Source of the DNA: Gemmatimonadota bacterium
GTDB taxonomy: Bacteria; Gemmatimonadota; Gemmatimonadetes; Longimicrobiales; Gaopeijiaceae
Length of the DNA stretch: 34,767 nucleotides
Direction of reading: 5' to 3'
NCBI GenBank assembly: GCA_028873825.1
Contig: JAPPNM010000067.1
Location: 1-34,767, forward strand
Below are positions 24,335 to 32,971 of this stretch, one piece after another. Each line of letters begins with the position of its first letter. The stretch's first letter is position 1. The notes below the pieces were generated by a model, which ran no database searches, was not told the origin of the DNA, and saw only the letters and a list, made by a program, of their open reading frames with translations. A program made the translations under genes and the position numbers.

Positions 24335-25460
24335 CTCCGTTGCCGACGCCATCCGCGATGTCGCGGCCGGCAGGCTGGTAATCGTCGCCGACGACGAGGA
24401 GCGCGAGAACGAAGGAGACTTGGTCTGCGCCGCGGAGAAGATCACCCCCGAGCTGGTCAACTTCATGACCAGGTTCGGACGCGGGCTCATCTGCGTCTCG
24501 TTGACAGCGAAGCGCGCCGACGCGCTGGAACTCCCCCTGATGACGGACCGCAACACGGACCCCCAGTCCACCGCGTTCACCGTTTCGGTCGACGCCCACG
24601 GCCGCTTCGGCGTCACGACCGGGATCTCCGCGCATGACCGGGCGAAGACCGTGCAGGTGCTGGCCGACCCGGATTCGACTCCCGACGACCTCAGGCGGCC
24701 CGGCCACGTCTTCCCTTTGCGCGCCCGCAGCGGCGGCGTGCTGCGCCGCGTGGGACAGACCGAAGCCGCCGTGGACCTCGCGCGCCTGGCCGGACTGGCG
24801 CCCGCGGGCGTCATCTGCGAGATCCTCAACGAGGACGGAACCATGGCGCGCAGGGCCGAACTCGACGCCATGGCCCGGGACCACGGCCTCCGGTTCATCT
24901 CGGTTGAGCAGCTGGTGGCGTACCGGCTGGCACGGGAACGGCTGGTGCGGCGGGTCGTGGAGACCTCGCTGCGCACGGCTTGGGGCGAATTCGTCTTCAT
25001 CGGCTACAGGAGCGACATAGACGACCGCGTTCACATCGCACTGGTCAGCGGGGACGTCGAGGGGAAGCGGGACGTCCTGGTGCGGATGCACGCCGAGAAC
25101 CCGCTGGCGGATACCTTCGCGTCGCTGGAGGAGCCTCACGGCAGTCTGCTGGCGGGGGCCATGCGGCGGATTCGGGAGGAGGGGGAGGGCGTGATCGTCT
25201 ACATTCACCGGGACCGGGGCGGAGACCGGTTGGTCGAGCGCTTGCGGCGGTCCGGGGAACGGCCGGCCGCGGCAGCTTCGGCACCGCGGCAGGTGCTGCG
25301 CGACTACGGCATCGGCGCTCAGATTCTGCTCGACCTGGGCTTGACTTCGATCAGGCTGCTGACCAACAGCCGGAGGCGCATCGTCGGGCTGGACGGGTAC
25401 GCCCTGCGGGTGGCGGGGCGGGAGCCCTTCGAAGGGGTGTCGTTGGCGGTCGGCGGATAG
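24324..25460 (+). CDS. ribB: DHBP synthase with degenerate GTP cyclohydrolase II domain (RibBX-like)
   Basis: 378 residues. Residues 1-200 are an intact 3,4-dihydroxy-2-butanone 4-phosphate synthase: DDEERENEGDLVCAAE, RGLICVSLT, FTVSVDA, and HVFPLRARSGGVLRRVGQTE. Residues about 205-375 align with GTP cyclohydrolase II and keep LRDYGIGAQILLDLG and RLLTNSRRRIVGLDGYAL. The catalytic core is gone: the three zinc cysteines (HSEC and RCDCG in RibA) are HAEN and EEPHG, at Asn259, Glu270 and His272, and the Tyr105 and Asp126 equivalents of E. coli RibA are lost. So it should make DHBP but not open GTP. Related RibBX proteins are known, for example in Shewanella. Confidence 0.9.
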   Translation: MPLDSVADAIRDVAAGRLVIVADDEERENEGDLVCAAEKITPELVNFMTRFGRGLICVSLTAKRADALELPLMTDRNTDPQSTAFTVSVDAHGRFGVTTGISAHDRAKTVQVLADPDSTPDDLRRPGHVFPLRARSGGVLRRVGQTEAAVDLARLAGLAPAGVICEILNEDGTMARRAELDAMARDHGLRFISVEQLVAYRLARERLVRRVVETSLRTAWGEFVFIGYRSDIDDRVHIALVSGDVEGKRDVLVRMHAENPLADTFASLEEPHGSLLAGAMRRIREEGEGVIVYIHRDRGGDRLVERLRRSGERPAAAASAPRQVLRDYGIGAQILLDLGLTSIRLLTNSRRRIVGLDGYALRVAGREPFEGVSLAVGG

Positions 25461-25601
25461 ACCCGCGAGGAGGCCGGGAGCGGGGAACTGCAGGGACGGC
25501 AAGGCGCTCCGGGCGCGAACGACGGCGCTGTTCGTCCGAGAAGCGACGCGGAGCGAGGCCGCGAAGAGACGGGAAGTATGGAGAACATTACATTTTGGAA
25601 A

Positions 25602-25607
25602 CCGGAG
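25602..25607 (+). promoter_or_regulatory. Ribosome binding site for ribH
   Basis: CGGAG lies about 8 bases before GTG 25616 and fixes the start of lumazine synthase within a long open frame. The gap after ribBX (25461-25615) has an AT-rich patch (AACATTACATTTTGG) but no FMN riboswitch consensus. Confidence 0.6.
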
Positions 25608-25615
25608 TTTACAGC

Positions 25616-26131
25616 GTGACCGGGCCGGCGCGGCGGCTCGGCCCTGTTGCATCGCCGCTCGAAGGCCGGAAGGGACCCGGCGGACCGCGGATCGCGGTCC
25701 TCGTGTCCCGCTTCAACAGCCTGATCACCGAACAGATGCTGGCGGGCGTGCGGCGGCGGCTCCTGGAACGAGGCGTTGCGCGTCATGACATATCTGTGCT
25801 ATATGTTCCCGGAGCCTGGGATATGCCCCAGGCGGCCCGCCGAATCGCGGATTCGGGGAGATACGACGCCATCGTGGCGGTCGGTTGCGTGATCCGAGGC
25901 GAGACGGCCCATTTCGACTACGTAGCCGGCCACGCCAGCGACGGATTGGGGCAGGTGGCGCTGACCGCCGGCGTCCCCGTCGTCTTCGGCGTTCTCACTA
26001 CGGAAACCGGGGAGCAGGCAATGCTTCGAGCCGACGTTCACGGAGCCGACAAAGGCGGCGAATTCGCCGACGCGGCGCTGGCGCTGGTGGAGCTCTACGC
26101 CTCGCACCCGAAGGGCGGGGACCGGTCTTGA
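25616..26131 (+). CDS. ribH: 6,7-dimethyl-8-ribityllumazine synthase
   Basis: 171 residues. Landmarks: RIAVLVSRFNSLITEQML, VPGAWDMPQAARRIA (canonical VPGAFEIP), AVGCVIRGETAHFDYVA with the catalytic His, and GVLTTETGEQA. It condenses the RibD product with DHBP to lumazine, the substrate of riboflavin synthase upstream. The start is GTG 25616, supported by CGGAG. Its stop overlaps the nusB start by TTGA, a ribH-nusB coupling common in bacteria. Confidence 0.95.
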   Translation: MTGPARRLGPVASPLEGRKGPGGPRIAVLVSRFNSLITEQMLAGVRRRLLERGVARHDISVLYVPGAWDMPQAARRIADSGRYDAIVAVGCVIRGETAHFDYVAGHASDGLGQVALTAGVPVVFGVLTTETGEQAMLRADVHGADKGGEFADAALALVELYASHPKGGDRS

Positions 26132-26577
26132 GCCGTGCGATCGCGGCGCGAAGACGACGGGATCGAAGCCGGTCGCGGGCGTGGTTCCTCCAGGTGCACT
26201 ACCGCTGGGAGGCTCTGCAGGGTTCCGACGCGCTCGCCGACGCGCTTGCGGTCACGATGGAGGAACGAACCGTGGCTCCGGCCAGGGTCCGCTACCTGCG
26301 GCGCCTGGTGTGCGCCTTCGCCGAGAACCGGGACCGGGTCGAGGAGACGATCGCCGCCTGCATGGACAACTGGCGCCTGGAGCGGCTGTCGGTCATGGAC
26401 CGCGGCATTCTGCGTCTGGGCGCGACCGAGATCCTGTGCCTCGCCGATCTGCCCGGCAAGGTGGCGATCCAGGAGGCGGTGCGCCTGGCCGAGCGCTACG
26501 GAGGCGCGGAGTCGCCGCGCTTCGTCAACGGCGTCCTCGATGCGGTCTACCACGCCGCGCGCTCCGGCGGACGCTGA
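26128..26577 (+). CDS. nusB: Transcription antitermination factor NusB
   Basis: 149 residues, all-helical. RRRRDRSRSRAWFLQVHYRWE matches the conserved N-terminal Arg-rich helix that binds boxA RNA; NWRLERLSVMDRGILRLGATEIL and KVAIQEAVRLAERYGGAESPRFVNGVLD match the C-terminal core. It joins NusE/S10 and boxA in rRNA antitermination. The start is TTG 26128, overlapping ribH. A glycosyltransferase follows 12 bases after the stop. Confidence 0.93.
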   Translation: MSRAIAARRRRDRSRSRAWFLQVHYRWEALQGSDALADALAVTMEERTVAPARVRYLRRLVCAFAENRDRVEETIAACMDNWRLERLSVMDRGILRLGATEILCLADLPGKVAIQEAVRLAERYGGAESPRFVNGVLDAVYHAARSGGR

Positions 26578-26589
26578 ACCGGCGCAGCC

Positions 26590-27897
26590 GTGTCCTCCCG
26601 TAGGCGGCTCAGGATCCTGGTGGCCAACTGGCAGGATCGCGAAAACCCGAACGCCGGCGGTGCCGAGGAGCACCTGCACCAGGTCTTCGGCCGGCTCGTC
26701 GGCCGGGGCCACCGGGTGACTCTGCTGTGCTCGGGCTGGCCCGGGGCCGCGCCCAGGGCGGAGCTGGACGGAATCCGGGTGCATCGTACCGGCGGCCGGT
26801 ACACCTTCAACCTGGCGGCGCCCCTCTACTACGAAGGCCATCTGCGGGACGAGCCCTTCGACGTCTCGGTGGAGGATCTCAACAAGGTTCCCATTCTGGC
26901 GCCGCGCTGGGCCGCCGCCCCGGTTCATCTCCTCCTCGTTCACCACCTCTTCGGGGCCACCGCCATCCGCGACGCCAACCCCCTGCTCGGCATCGCCACG
27001 TGGCTCTTCGAGCGCATCATTCCGGCCGTCTACCGGGGGCTGCCCTGCGTGGCGGTCTCGGACAGCACGCGCGCGGACCTCGCCCGGCGCGGACTCGACC
27101 CGGCCCGCGTCGCCGTCATCCGCAACGGAGTGGAGCTGGAGGGGCTGGGCCCGGCCGCCGCCCGCTTCCCGGACCCCACGATCGTCTACCTCGGCCGGCT
27201 CCAGCGCTACAAGCGGATCGACCTTGTGCTGCAGGCCGTCGCGCGGTTGCGAGGGACGGGCGCGAACGTCCGTATGGTCGTGGCGGGAAAGGGCGACGCC
27301 CGCGCACACCTCGAAGAGACCGTCAGGCGCCTCGAAATCGGCGACCGCGTCCACTTCGCGGGTTTCGTGCCCGACGAAGGCAAGCGCGAGTTGCTGTCCA
27401 GGTCCTGGGTGCACGCCCTCACCTCTCCCAAGGAGGGGTGGGGAATCACCAGCATCGAGGCTTCGGCGTGCGGGACGCCGACGGTCGCCTCCGACTCTCC
27501 CGGGCTTAGGGAGACGGTGCGCCACGGAGAGACCGGCCTCCTCGTGCCGCACGGCGACGTGGAAGCGCTCGCCGCAGCGCTCGAAGGGGCCCTGGAGCCC
27601 GCGAATCGCGACCGCATGGGACGGGCGGCGCGCGACATGGCGCAGCAGTATACCTGGGAAGGCGTGGCCGACGCTTTCGAGGACCTGCTGAACGGGCTCG
27701 CGAGGGGGTTGCGCAGGACCGTCCCGACGGGTCGTCCCCTGGCGCCCCGGGGACCGCGGGTCGCCCCGCATGAGGGAGTCGCGGGCCGCTTGACTTGTGG
27801 CGATGCCCATGAAACGCTGGAAGCTCGAAGTCGTAGTCGGACGCACCCACCCGAATCCCGCAACGGAGACAGCGACACACGATGCCCACACGGATAA
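26590..27897 (+). CDS. Glycosyltransferase family 4
   Basis: 435 residues. A GT-B fold: the N-terminal lobe includes NPNAGGAEEHLHQVFGRL and HHLFGATAIRDANP; the C-terminal lobe has VYLGRLQRYKRIDLVLQA, VVAGKGDARAHLEE, VHFAGFVPDEGKRELL and SPKEGWGITSIEASACGTP with the EX7E nucleotide-sugar motif. Donor and acceptor are unknown. About 60 C-terminal residues beyond the fold are Arg/Pro-rich and overlap the next start by 16 bases, so they may be dispensable read-through. GTG 26590 is the start. Confidence 0.88.
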   Translation: MSSRRRLRILVANWQDRENPNAGGAEEHLHQVFGRLVGRGHRVTLLCSGWPGAAPRAELDGIRVHRTGGRYTFNLAAPLYYEGHLRDEPFDVSVEDLNKVPILAPRWAAAPVHLLLVHHLFGATAIRDANPLLGIATWLFERIIPAVYRGLPCVAVSDSTRADLARRGLDPARVAVIRNGVELEGLGPAAARFPDPTIVYLGRLQRYKRIDLVLQAVARLRGTGANVRMVVAGKGDARAHLEETVRRLEIGDRVHFAGFVPDEGKRELLSRSWVHALTSPKEGWGITSIEASACGTPTVASDSPGLRETVRHGETGLLVPHGDVEALAAALEGALEPANRDRMGRAARDMAQQYTWEGVADAFEDLLNGLARGLRRTVPTGRPLAPRGPRVAPHEGVAGRLTCGDAHETLEARSRSRTHPPESRNGDSDTRCPHG

Positions 27898-28199
27898 CCG
27901 CCCACGGATGCGAAGTCGACGCACTGGTGCGCAACCGCGCCGAGGATCTCTCGCTGCGATGGCCTCGCTTCGATCCCGCAGTGATGGACGTTAGCGTGAT
28001 TTTTCGGATTCAGGGCCGCTCGCACACGGTGGAGGCGATCGTTTCCAGGAGCCGGCGCCGGCCCTTGGTGGCCGGCGGAGAGGGCCCCGACTTCCTGGTG
28101 GCCCTGGACGATCTCGACGCCCACGTGCGGCGCCGTCTCAAGCGCGACCGCTCGCGGCGCAAGGAATTCCGCCATGCGTCGTCGGACTTCCCCGGCTGA
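27882..28199 (+). CDS. Short HPF/RaiA-like ribosome hibernation factor
   Basis: 105 residues. The pattern fits the S30AE fold: MPTRITAHGCEVDALVRNRA (first strand and helix), DVSVIFRIQGRSHTVEAIVS (middle strands), LVALDDLDAHVRRRLKRDRS (last helix, like the AIDxxVDKLERQLRK helix of HPF). It lacks the C-terminal dimerisation domain of long HPF. Sequence is divergent, so the call rests on fold pattern plus context: hpf-like genes commonly sit next to hprK and PTS genes. ATG 27882 lies within the end of the glycosyltransferase gene; GGAGA is 12-13 bases upstream. Confidence 0.65.
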   Translation: MPTRITAHGCEVDALVRNRAEDLSLRWPRFDPAVMDVSVIFRIQGRSHTVEAIVSRSRRRPLVAGGEGPDFLVALDDLDAHVRRRLKRDRSRRKEFRHASSDFPG

Positions 28200-28241
28200 C
28201 GTGCCGCGCGGGACCGCGCACATCGCCGAGCCCCGCGGCCC

Positions 28242-29201
28242 GTGAGCGGATTCGTAACGATTCGGCAGCTCTTCGACGCCAGGGAAGAGTCGCTGGCGCT
28301 CGAACTTCTTACCCCCGGCGTCCGGCTCGACGGACGAATAGGCGATCCGGACGTGTCGAGCCCGGGTCTGGCGCTGGCCGGGTACACGGCCCGTTTCCCC
28401 GAAGGGCGCACCCAGGTGTTCGGCAAGACCGAGATGAGCTACCTCGCAACGCTCGCGCCGGCCGAGGTGGCGGAGCGCCTCGGGGCCGTCTTCGCGCACG
28501 ATGTCCCGGCCATCTTCGTGACGCGCGGCCAAGCGGTGCCCGGTCCGTTCCTGGAGGCGGCGACGGGGGCGGGCGTGCCCGTCTTCCGCACCCGCATGGT
28601 CACGGGGGATTTCTACCGCGCCCTGAAACCGTATCTGGAGGACGTCCTGGCCCCGGTCACGACCGTGCACGGGTCCCTGGCCGACGTATACGGGATCGGT
28701 CTTCTCTTCACCGGGCCCAGCGGAATAGGAAAATCCGAATGCGTCCTGGGCCTCGTGCAGCGGGGGCACCGGCTCGTCGCGGACGATCTGGTCTTCGTCT
28801 CGAGACGCGGCAACGACGTGCTGATGGGAAAGGGGCACGAACGCCAGGGCTTCCACATGGAGATCAGGGGCATCGGCATCGTCGACGTCGCGTCCATGTT
28901 CGGGACTCGGGCCACCCGCCAGAGGAAAAGGGTCGAGGTCATCGTCGACCTGCAGGCCTGGGACGATGCGCGGGAGTACGACCGGACCGGCCTCGACCCG
29001 GAGATGGTACGGATACTGGACGTCGAGATCCCGCGTCTCACCATTCCGTTGAATCCCGGCAAGAACCTGATCGCGATCAGCGAGGTCGTCGCCATGAACC
29101 AGCTTCTGGCCTACTCGGGAGTCGACGTTCCCAGCCGCTTCGACGACGGTCTGCGGGAGGCGATGAACCCCCGGGACTCGTTGGTCGAGGACTTTGAGTG
29201 A
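28242..29201 (+). CDS. hprK: HPr kinase/phosphorylase
   Basis: 319 residues, normal length. The N-terminal half is the regulatory domain. The C-terminal half has the P-loop GPSGIGKSE (Lys164) and the HprK signature MEIRGIGIVDV, with NPGKNLIAISEVVAMNQLL near the end. It phosphorylates or dephosphorylates HPr on a serine according to metabolic state. The target HPr two genes downstream keeps that serine. GTG 28242 follows the HPF-like gene by 42 bases; its end overlaps the EIIA gene by 8. Confidence 0.95.
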   Translation: MSGFVTIRQLFDAREESLALELLTPGVRLDGRIGDPDVSSPGLALAGYTARFPEGRTQVFGKTEMSYLATLAPAEVAERLGAVFAHDVPAIFVTRGQAVPGPFLEAATGAGVPVFRTRMVTGDFYRALKPYLEDVLAPVTTVHGSLADVYGIGLLFTGPSGIGKSECVLGLVQRGHRLVADDLVFVSRRGNDVLMGKGHERQGFHMEIRGIGIVDVASMFGTRATRQRKRVEVIVDLQAWDDAREYDRTGLDPEMVRILDVEIPRLTIPLNPGKNLIAISEVVAMNQLLAYSGVDVPSRFDDGLREAMNPRDSLVEDFE

Positions 29202-29616
29202 CCGCGGCGATTCCGGCCGCGGGCCGGCGCGGGGAGTGGTCGTGGCCCACGGCAGCCTCGCCGAGGGCCTCGTCGGCGCGGTTCGCCGGATCGCGGGCGT
29301 GACCTCGGAAGCCCTTTGCGGGATTCCCGGCGGCGAGCTCGGGCGGCGGGACCTGTGCAAGCGCATACTGGCTGAACTCACCGGTCCCCGGAACCTGATC
29401 TTCACCGACCTTCCGAGCGGGAGCTGTCACCTGGCCGCGCTGATCGTCACGCGGGATAACCCCGGCGTACCGGTGATGACCGGAGTGAACCTCCCCATGC
29501 TCCTGGACTTCGTCTTCCACCGCAGGCTAGGCTTCGACGAGCTGGTGCCGCGCCTGGCCGAAAAGGGGCGGGCGGCCATCGGCGGCAACCGCCCCCGGCC
29601 CGTCGCGGCGCCGTGA
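29194..29616 (+). CDS. PTS EIIA component, mannose/fructose family
   Basis: 140 residues. GVVVAHGSLAEGLVGAV carries the phospho-accepting His19 near the start of the EIIA-Man fold, followed by FTDLPSGSCHLAAL (canonical DxxGGSPxNAA region) and GVPVMTGVNLPMLLDF. No EIIB, EIIC or EIID gene is present beside it. It probably takes phosphate from HPr as a regulatory signal rather than for sugar uptake. TTG 29194 is the likeliest start; it lies inside the hprK end. Confidence 0.88.
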   Translation: MSDRGDSGRGPARGVVVAHGSLAEGLVGAVRRIAGVTSEALCGIPGGELGRRDLCKRILAELTGPRNLIFTDLPSGSCHLAALIVTRDNPGVPVMTGVNLPMLLDFVFHRRLGFDELVPRLAEKGRAAIGGNRPRPVAAP

Positions 29617-29879
29617 CCCGCTCCCTCCGGGTGGAGGTGCCCAACCGGGCTGGAATGCACGCGCGCCCATGCGCCGAATTCGTCAAGCTCGCGGGGAGCT
29701 TCTCCTCCTCGATCACCGTCACGAAGGACCGGCTGTCCGTGAACGGCAAGAGCATAATGGGGGTCCTGATGCTCGCGGCGGAGAGAGGCAGCGCCCTCAC
29801 GATCGCCGCGGACGGGGAGGACGCGGCGCAGGCCGTGGAGGCGCTGGGCCAACTGATCAGAGGCGGCTTCGATGAGTGA
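29613..29879 (+). CDS. Phosphocarrier protein HPr
   Basis: 88 residues, the full HPr fold. NRAGMHARPCAEFVKLA contains the His16 that accepts phosphate from EI. VNGKSIMGVLMLAA contains Ser47, the HprK target. Both sites are intact. GTG 29613 overlaps the EIIA stop, and its own stop overlaps the EI start by 8 bases. Confidence 0.95.
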   Translation: MTRSLRVEVPNRAGMHARPCAEFVKLAGSFSSSITVTKDRLSVNGKSIMGVLMLAAERGSALTIAADGEDAAQAVEALGQLIRGGFDE

Positions 29880-31644
29880 CGCGGCCGGGCCGGTGGTCCT
29901 CGACGGATTCCCGGCGTCGGAGGGAATCGCCCGGGGACGGGTGCTGTGCGTGAAGTGGAGAGTTCCCGAAGTCCCGCATCTCACCGTCCCCGAGGGGGAG
30001 CGAAAGCGTGAAATCGAACGCTTTCGCCGGGCGCGAAGGCGGGCGCGGCGCGAACTCGAGGGGATCAAGCGCGACACCGAAGACCGCCTTGGGCCCATCG
30101 AGGCGCGCATATTCGATCCCCAGATCCTGATGCTCGACGACCCCGAGGTCGTCGAGGGAACCAGGCGCTATATCTCGAGGAGCCGGCTGACCGCCGCCCG
30201 GGCCTTCGAATGGCGCATGCTCGAGTTGAAGGAGCGCTGGTCGCGAACCTCCCATCCGATGGTCCTGGACCGGCTGAACGACCTGGAGGACCTCAAGGTC
30301 CGGATTCTGAGCCGGTTGCTGGGCCTTGCCGCACCCTGGTCGCTGGAGGGCGGCGCGGAGGAGGTCGTCGCCGTTGCGCGGAACCTGACGCCCAGCTTCG
30401 TGGCCCGCCTCGAACCGTCCAGGGTGGTGGGCCTCGCCGCCGACGGAGGAACGCGGGCCTCGCACTGGGCGATCCTGGCGAGATCGCTCGAGATTCCCGC
30501 CGCCGCGGGGCTCGGGAACGTGAGCACCCGCGCCCGGGACGGCCAGGAGATCATCGTCGACGGGGTCTCCGGCCGCGTCGTCATCGATCCGGACGCGAAG
30601 GAGGCGGATCGTTTCGAGCGGCGCCGGGCCGCGATTCGGGAATGGAGGCACGAGGAAGCGGCGAGTCCGCGAGGCGGGCCGGTCGCTCTCGACCGCCAGG
30701 GCGTGACCCTGCGCGCAAACCTGGATCTTCCCGGCGAAGCGGCCAGGGCGTACCGGCTGGGTGCCGAAGGGGTCGGGCTCTTCCGCACCGAGTTCCTTGT
30801 CGTCGGCCGCGGCACGATGCCCGGGGAGGAGGAGCAATACCGAGCCTACCGGACGGTCGCGGAGGCCTTTCCTTCGCAACCCGTGCTCATTCGGACGTTC
30901 GATCTCGGGGGGGACAAGTTCCCGGTCTTCCTCCGCACGCCGGCCGAGAACAACCCGTTCCTGGGGAGGCGCGGAGTTCGCGTTTGCACGGACGAACCCG
31001 AGCTTTTTCTGACCCAGCTCCGCGCCATCCTGCGGGCGGCGGCGCACGGAGACGTGCGCATCATGGTTCCCCTCGTGAATACGGCGAGCGAAATCGGCGT
31101 GGTCCGGAAACTCCTGGACGGGGCGGCGGAGCAGCTGCGCGGCCGAGGCGTCGAGTTCAAGCTGCCGGTGCGGGTCGGCGCGATGATCGAGACGCCCGCG
31201 GCTGCGCTCGCCGCGGCGCACCTCGCGACCCGCGCCGAGTTCCTGTCGATCGGGACCAACGACCTCGTCCAGTACACGTTGGCGGTCGACCGGACGAGCA
31301 CCGGACTGGCCCACCTCTTCGATCCCTTCCACCCGGCCGTGCTCCGGCAGGTTTCGATGGTGGCGCAGGCCGGACGCGCCGCCGGCGTCGAGGTCAGCGC
31401 CTGCGGGGAAATGGCCACGCGCCCGCTGGGAGCCCTCCTTCTGCTGGGCCTCGGAGTCCAGGCCCTTTCGGTCGGATGGCGCTCGCTCCCGGAGATAAGG
31501 AGACTTGTCCGGAACTGCCGCCTCGACCGGGTCCGCGCCGCCGCCGCCGCCGCTTTGGAGGAGTCCACCGGCGCGCAGGTGAAGCGAACTCTTGCCGCCT
31601 CCCTGGGAGGCGCGGAGGAGCGGCTGTTCCCCGCGGGGACTTGA
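29872..31644 (+). CDS. ptsI: PTS enzyme I
   Basis: 590 residues, slightly longer than the typical 570-575. The phosphohistidine site is in GGTRASHWAILARS (His198). The PEP-binding barrel has GVGLFRTEFLVVGR, RTFDLGGDKFP, NPFLGRRGVR, GAMIETPAAAL, SIGTNDLVQYTLAVDR and SACGEMATRP (Cys511, the acid/base residue). It autophosphorylates from PEP and passes phosphate to HPr. The start is ATG 29872, overlapping the HPr gene. Confidence 0.95.
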   Translation: MSDAAGPVVLDGFPASEGIARGRVLCVKWRVPEVPHLTVPEGERKREIERFRRARRRARRELEGIKRDTEDRLGPIEARIFDPQILMLDDPEVVEGTRRYISRSRLTAARAFEWRMLELKERWSRTSHPMVLDRLNDLEDLKVRILSRLLGLAAPWSLEGGAEEVVAVARNLTPSFVARLEPSRVVGLAADGGTRASHWAILARSLEIPAAAGLGNVSTRARDGQEIIVDGVSGRVVIDPDAKEADRFERRRAAIREWRHEEAASPRGGPVALDRQGVTLRANLDLPGEAARAYRLGAEGVGLFRTEFLVVGRGTMPGEEEQYRAYRTVAEAFPSQPVLIRTFDLGGDKFPVFLRTPAENNPFLGRRGVRVCTDEPELFLTQLRAILRAAAHGDVRIMVPLVNTASEIGVVRKLLDGAAEQLRGRGVEFKLPVRVGAMIETPAAALAAAHLATRAEFLSIGTNDLVQYTLAVDRTSTGLAHLFDPFHPAVLRQVSMVAQAGRAAGVEVSACGEMATRPLGALLLLGLGVQALSVGWRSLPEIRRLVRNCRLDRVRAAAAAALEESTGAQVKRTLAASLGGAEERLFPAGT

Positions 31645-31673
31645 CGATTCCGACGATTCCTTCTTCCGTGACA

Positions 31674-31709
31674 GTCCTGCCGCGGTGGTAACCGTCTTCG
31701 CGACAGGAC
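31674..31709 (+). promoter_or_regulatory. Leader hairpin upstream of metK
   Basis: GTCCTG-C-CGCG, a 14-base loop, then CGCG-A-CAGGAC form a 10-pair stem with one C/A mismatch, in the 114-base ptsI-metK gap. No T-run follows, so it is not a standard terminator. It does not match any SAM riboswitch consensus I know. Confidence 0.45.
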
Positions 31710-31758
31710 CTTCCCGCGGCGCCCGCCCCATACCTTCCGCCTCCGGAGAACCAGCACC

Positions 31759-32943
31759 TTGAGCTTGAGCCTTTTCACTTCCGAGTCCGTGACGGAGGGC
31801 CACCCCGACAAGATCGCCGACCAGATTTCGGATGCCGTCGTCGACGCGATTCTGCGCGAGGATCCCGAGGGCAGGGTGGCCTGCGAGACCCTGGTGGCTG
31901 CGGACGAAGTCCTGGTGGCCGGCGAGGTCCGGGCCGATCGCGGGCGCGCGCGGCCGGACGTGCCCGGGCTGGTGAACGAGGTGATCGAGAAGGCCGGATA
32001 CGAGAGGCCGAGATTCGGGAGATCGTGCAGGGTCGCGCTCATTCCCCAGTCGCGGGAGATCGCGGCCGGCGTGGACGGGGGCGGGGCGGGGGACCAGGGC
32101 ATGATGTTCGGCTTCGCGTGCGACGAGACTCCGGAGCTGATGCCGGCTCCGATCGCGGCGGCGCACGCGCTGGTCGAGCGGCTCGCGAAGGCCAGGAAGT
32201 CGAAACTGCTGCCCTGGCTGCGCCCCGACGGCAAGTCCCAGGTCACCTATGAATACGATGGCTTCAAGCCGATCCGCATCAGGACGGTGGTGGTCAGCAC
32301 CCAGCATGCCGAGAAACATCGGGGCGCGACGCTGTTGCAGGACGAGATCCGCGACGAAGTCGTCGCGAAGGTCATCGCGCCGGCCCTGCCCGAGCACCAC
32401 TTCGATCCCGGCGGCACCGTCTGCCACGTCAACCCCAGCGGCAGCTTCGTCCTCGGCGGCCCCGCCGCCGATTCGGGGCTGACGGGCCGCAAGATAATCG
32501 TGGACACCTACGGCGGGACGGGGCGGCACGGCGGCGGGGCGTTTTCCGGAAAGGACGCCACCAAGGTGGACCGCTCCGGCGCCTACGCGGCTCGCTGGGC
32601 GGCAAAGAACCTCGTGGCGGCCGGCGCGGCCGCCCGGTGCGAAGTCCGGCTCGCGTATGCGATCGGCAGGCCCGATCCCGTTCAGATCTGGGTCGATTCC
32701 TTCGGCACCGGAGCGGTGCGGGATTCGGAGCTCTCCCGGGCCGTCGAGCGCGTCTTCGATTTCACGCCCCGGGCCATCATCCGGGAGCTGGAGCTGCGGA
32801 ATCCGGTGTTCCTTTCCACCGCCGCCTATGGACACTTCGGCCGTGATCCCCGTACGGTGAAAGACGGGGACCGCGAGATACGGCTCTTCAACTGGGAGCG
32901 AACCGACCGCGTGGACGACCTGAAGACGGTGTTGGGGCTGTGA
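31759..32943 (+). CDS. metK: S-adenosylmethionine synthetase
   Basis: 394 residues. Landmarks: [21 protein letters not shown] (His15), [43 protein letters not shown] and a C-terminal GHFGRD. It makes SAM from methionine and ATP. The TTG start at 31759 is supported by CGGAGAA about 9 bases upstream; TTG 31765 is also in frame. Confidence 0.95.
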   Translation: MSLSLFTSESVTEGHPDKIADQISDAVVDAILREDPEGRVACETLVAADEVLVAGEVRADRGRARPDVPGLVNEVIEKAGYERPRFGRSCRVALIPQSREIAAGVDGGGAGDQGMMFGFACDETPELMPAPIAAAHALVERLAKARKSKLLPWLRPDGKSQVTYEYDGFKPIRIRTVVVSTQHAEKHRGATLLQDEIRDEVVAKVIAPALPEHHFDPGGTVCHVNPSGSFVLGGPAADSGLTGRKIIVDTYGGTGRHGGGAFSGKDATKVDRSGAYAARWAAKNLVAAGAAARCEVRLAYAIGRPDPVQIWVDSFGTGAVRDSELSRAVERVFDFTPRAIIRELELRNPVFLSTAAYGHFGRDPRTVKDGDREIRLFNWERTDRVDDLKTVLGL

Positions 32944-32971
32944 CAACGAGCCCGGAAAGCGAGGTGGAAAG

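Noticed and set aside
25461-25615. FMN riboswitch before ribH, or before ribD.
   Set aside because: None of the conserved RFN blocks is present in either place, and ribD overlaps the upstream gene with no room for a leader.
31645-31758. Known SAM riboswitch class upstream of metK.
   Set aside because: The hairpin lacks the conserved cores of the SAM classes I know; recorded only as an unexplained structure.
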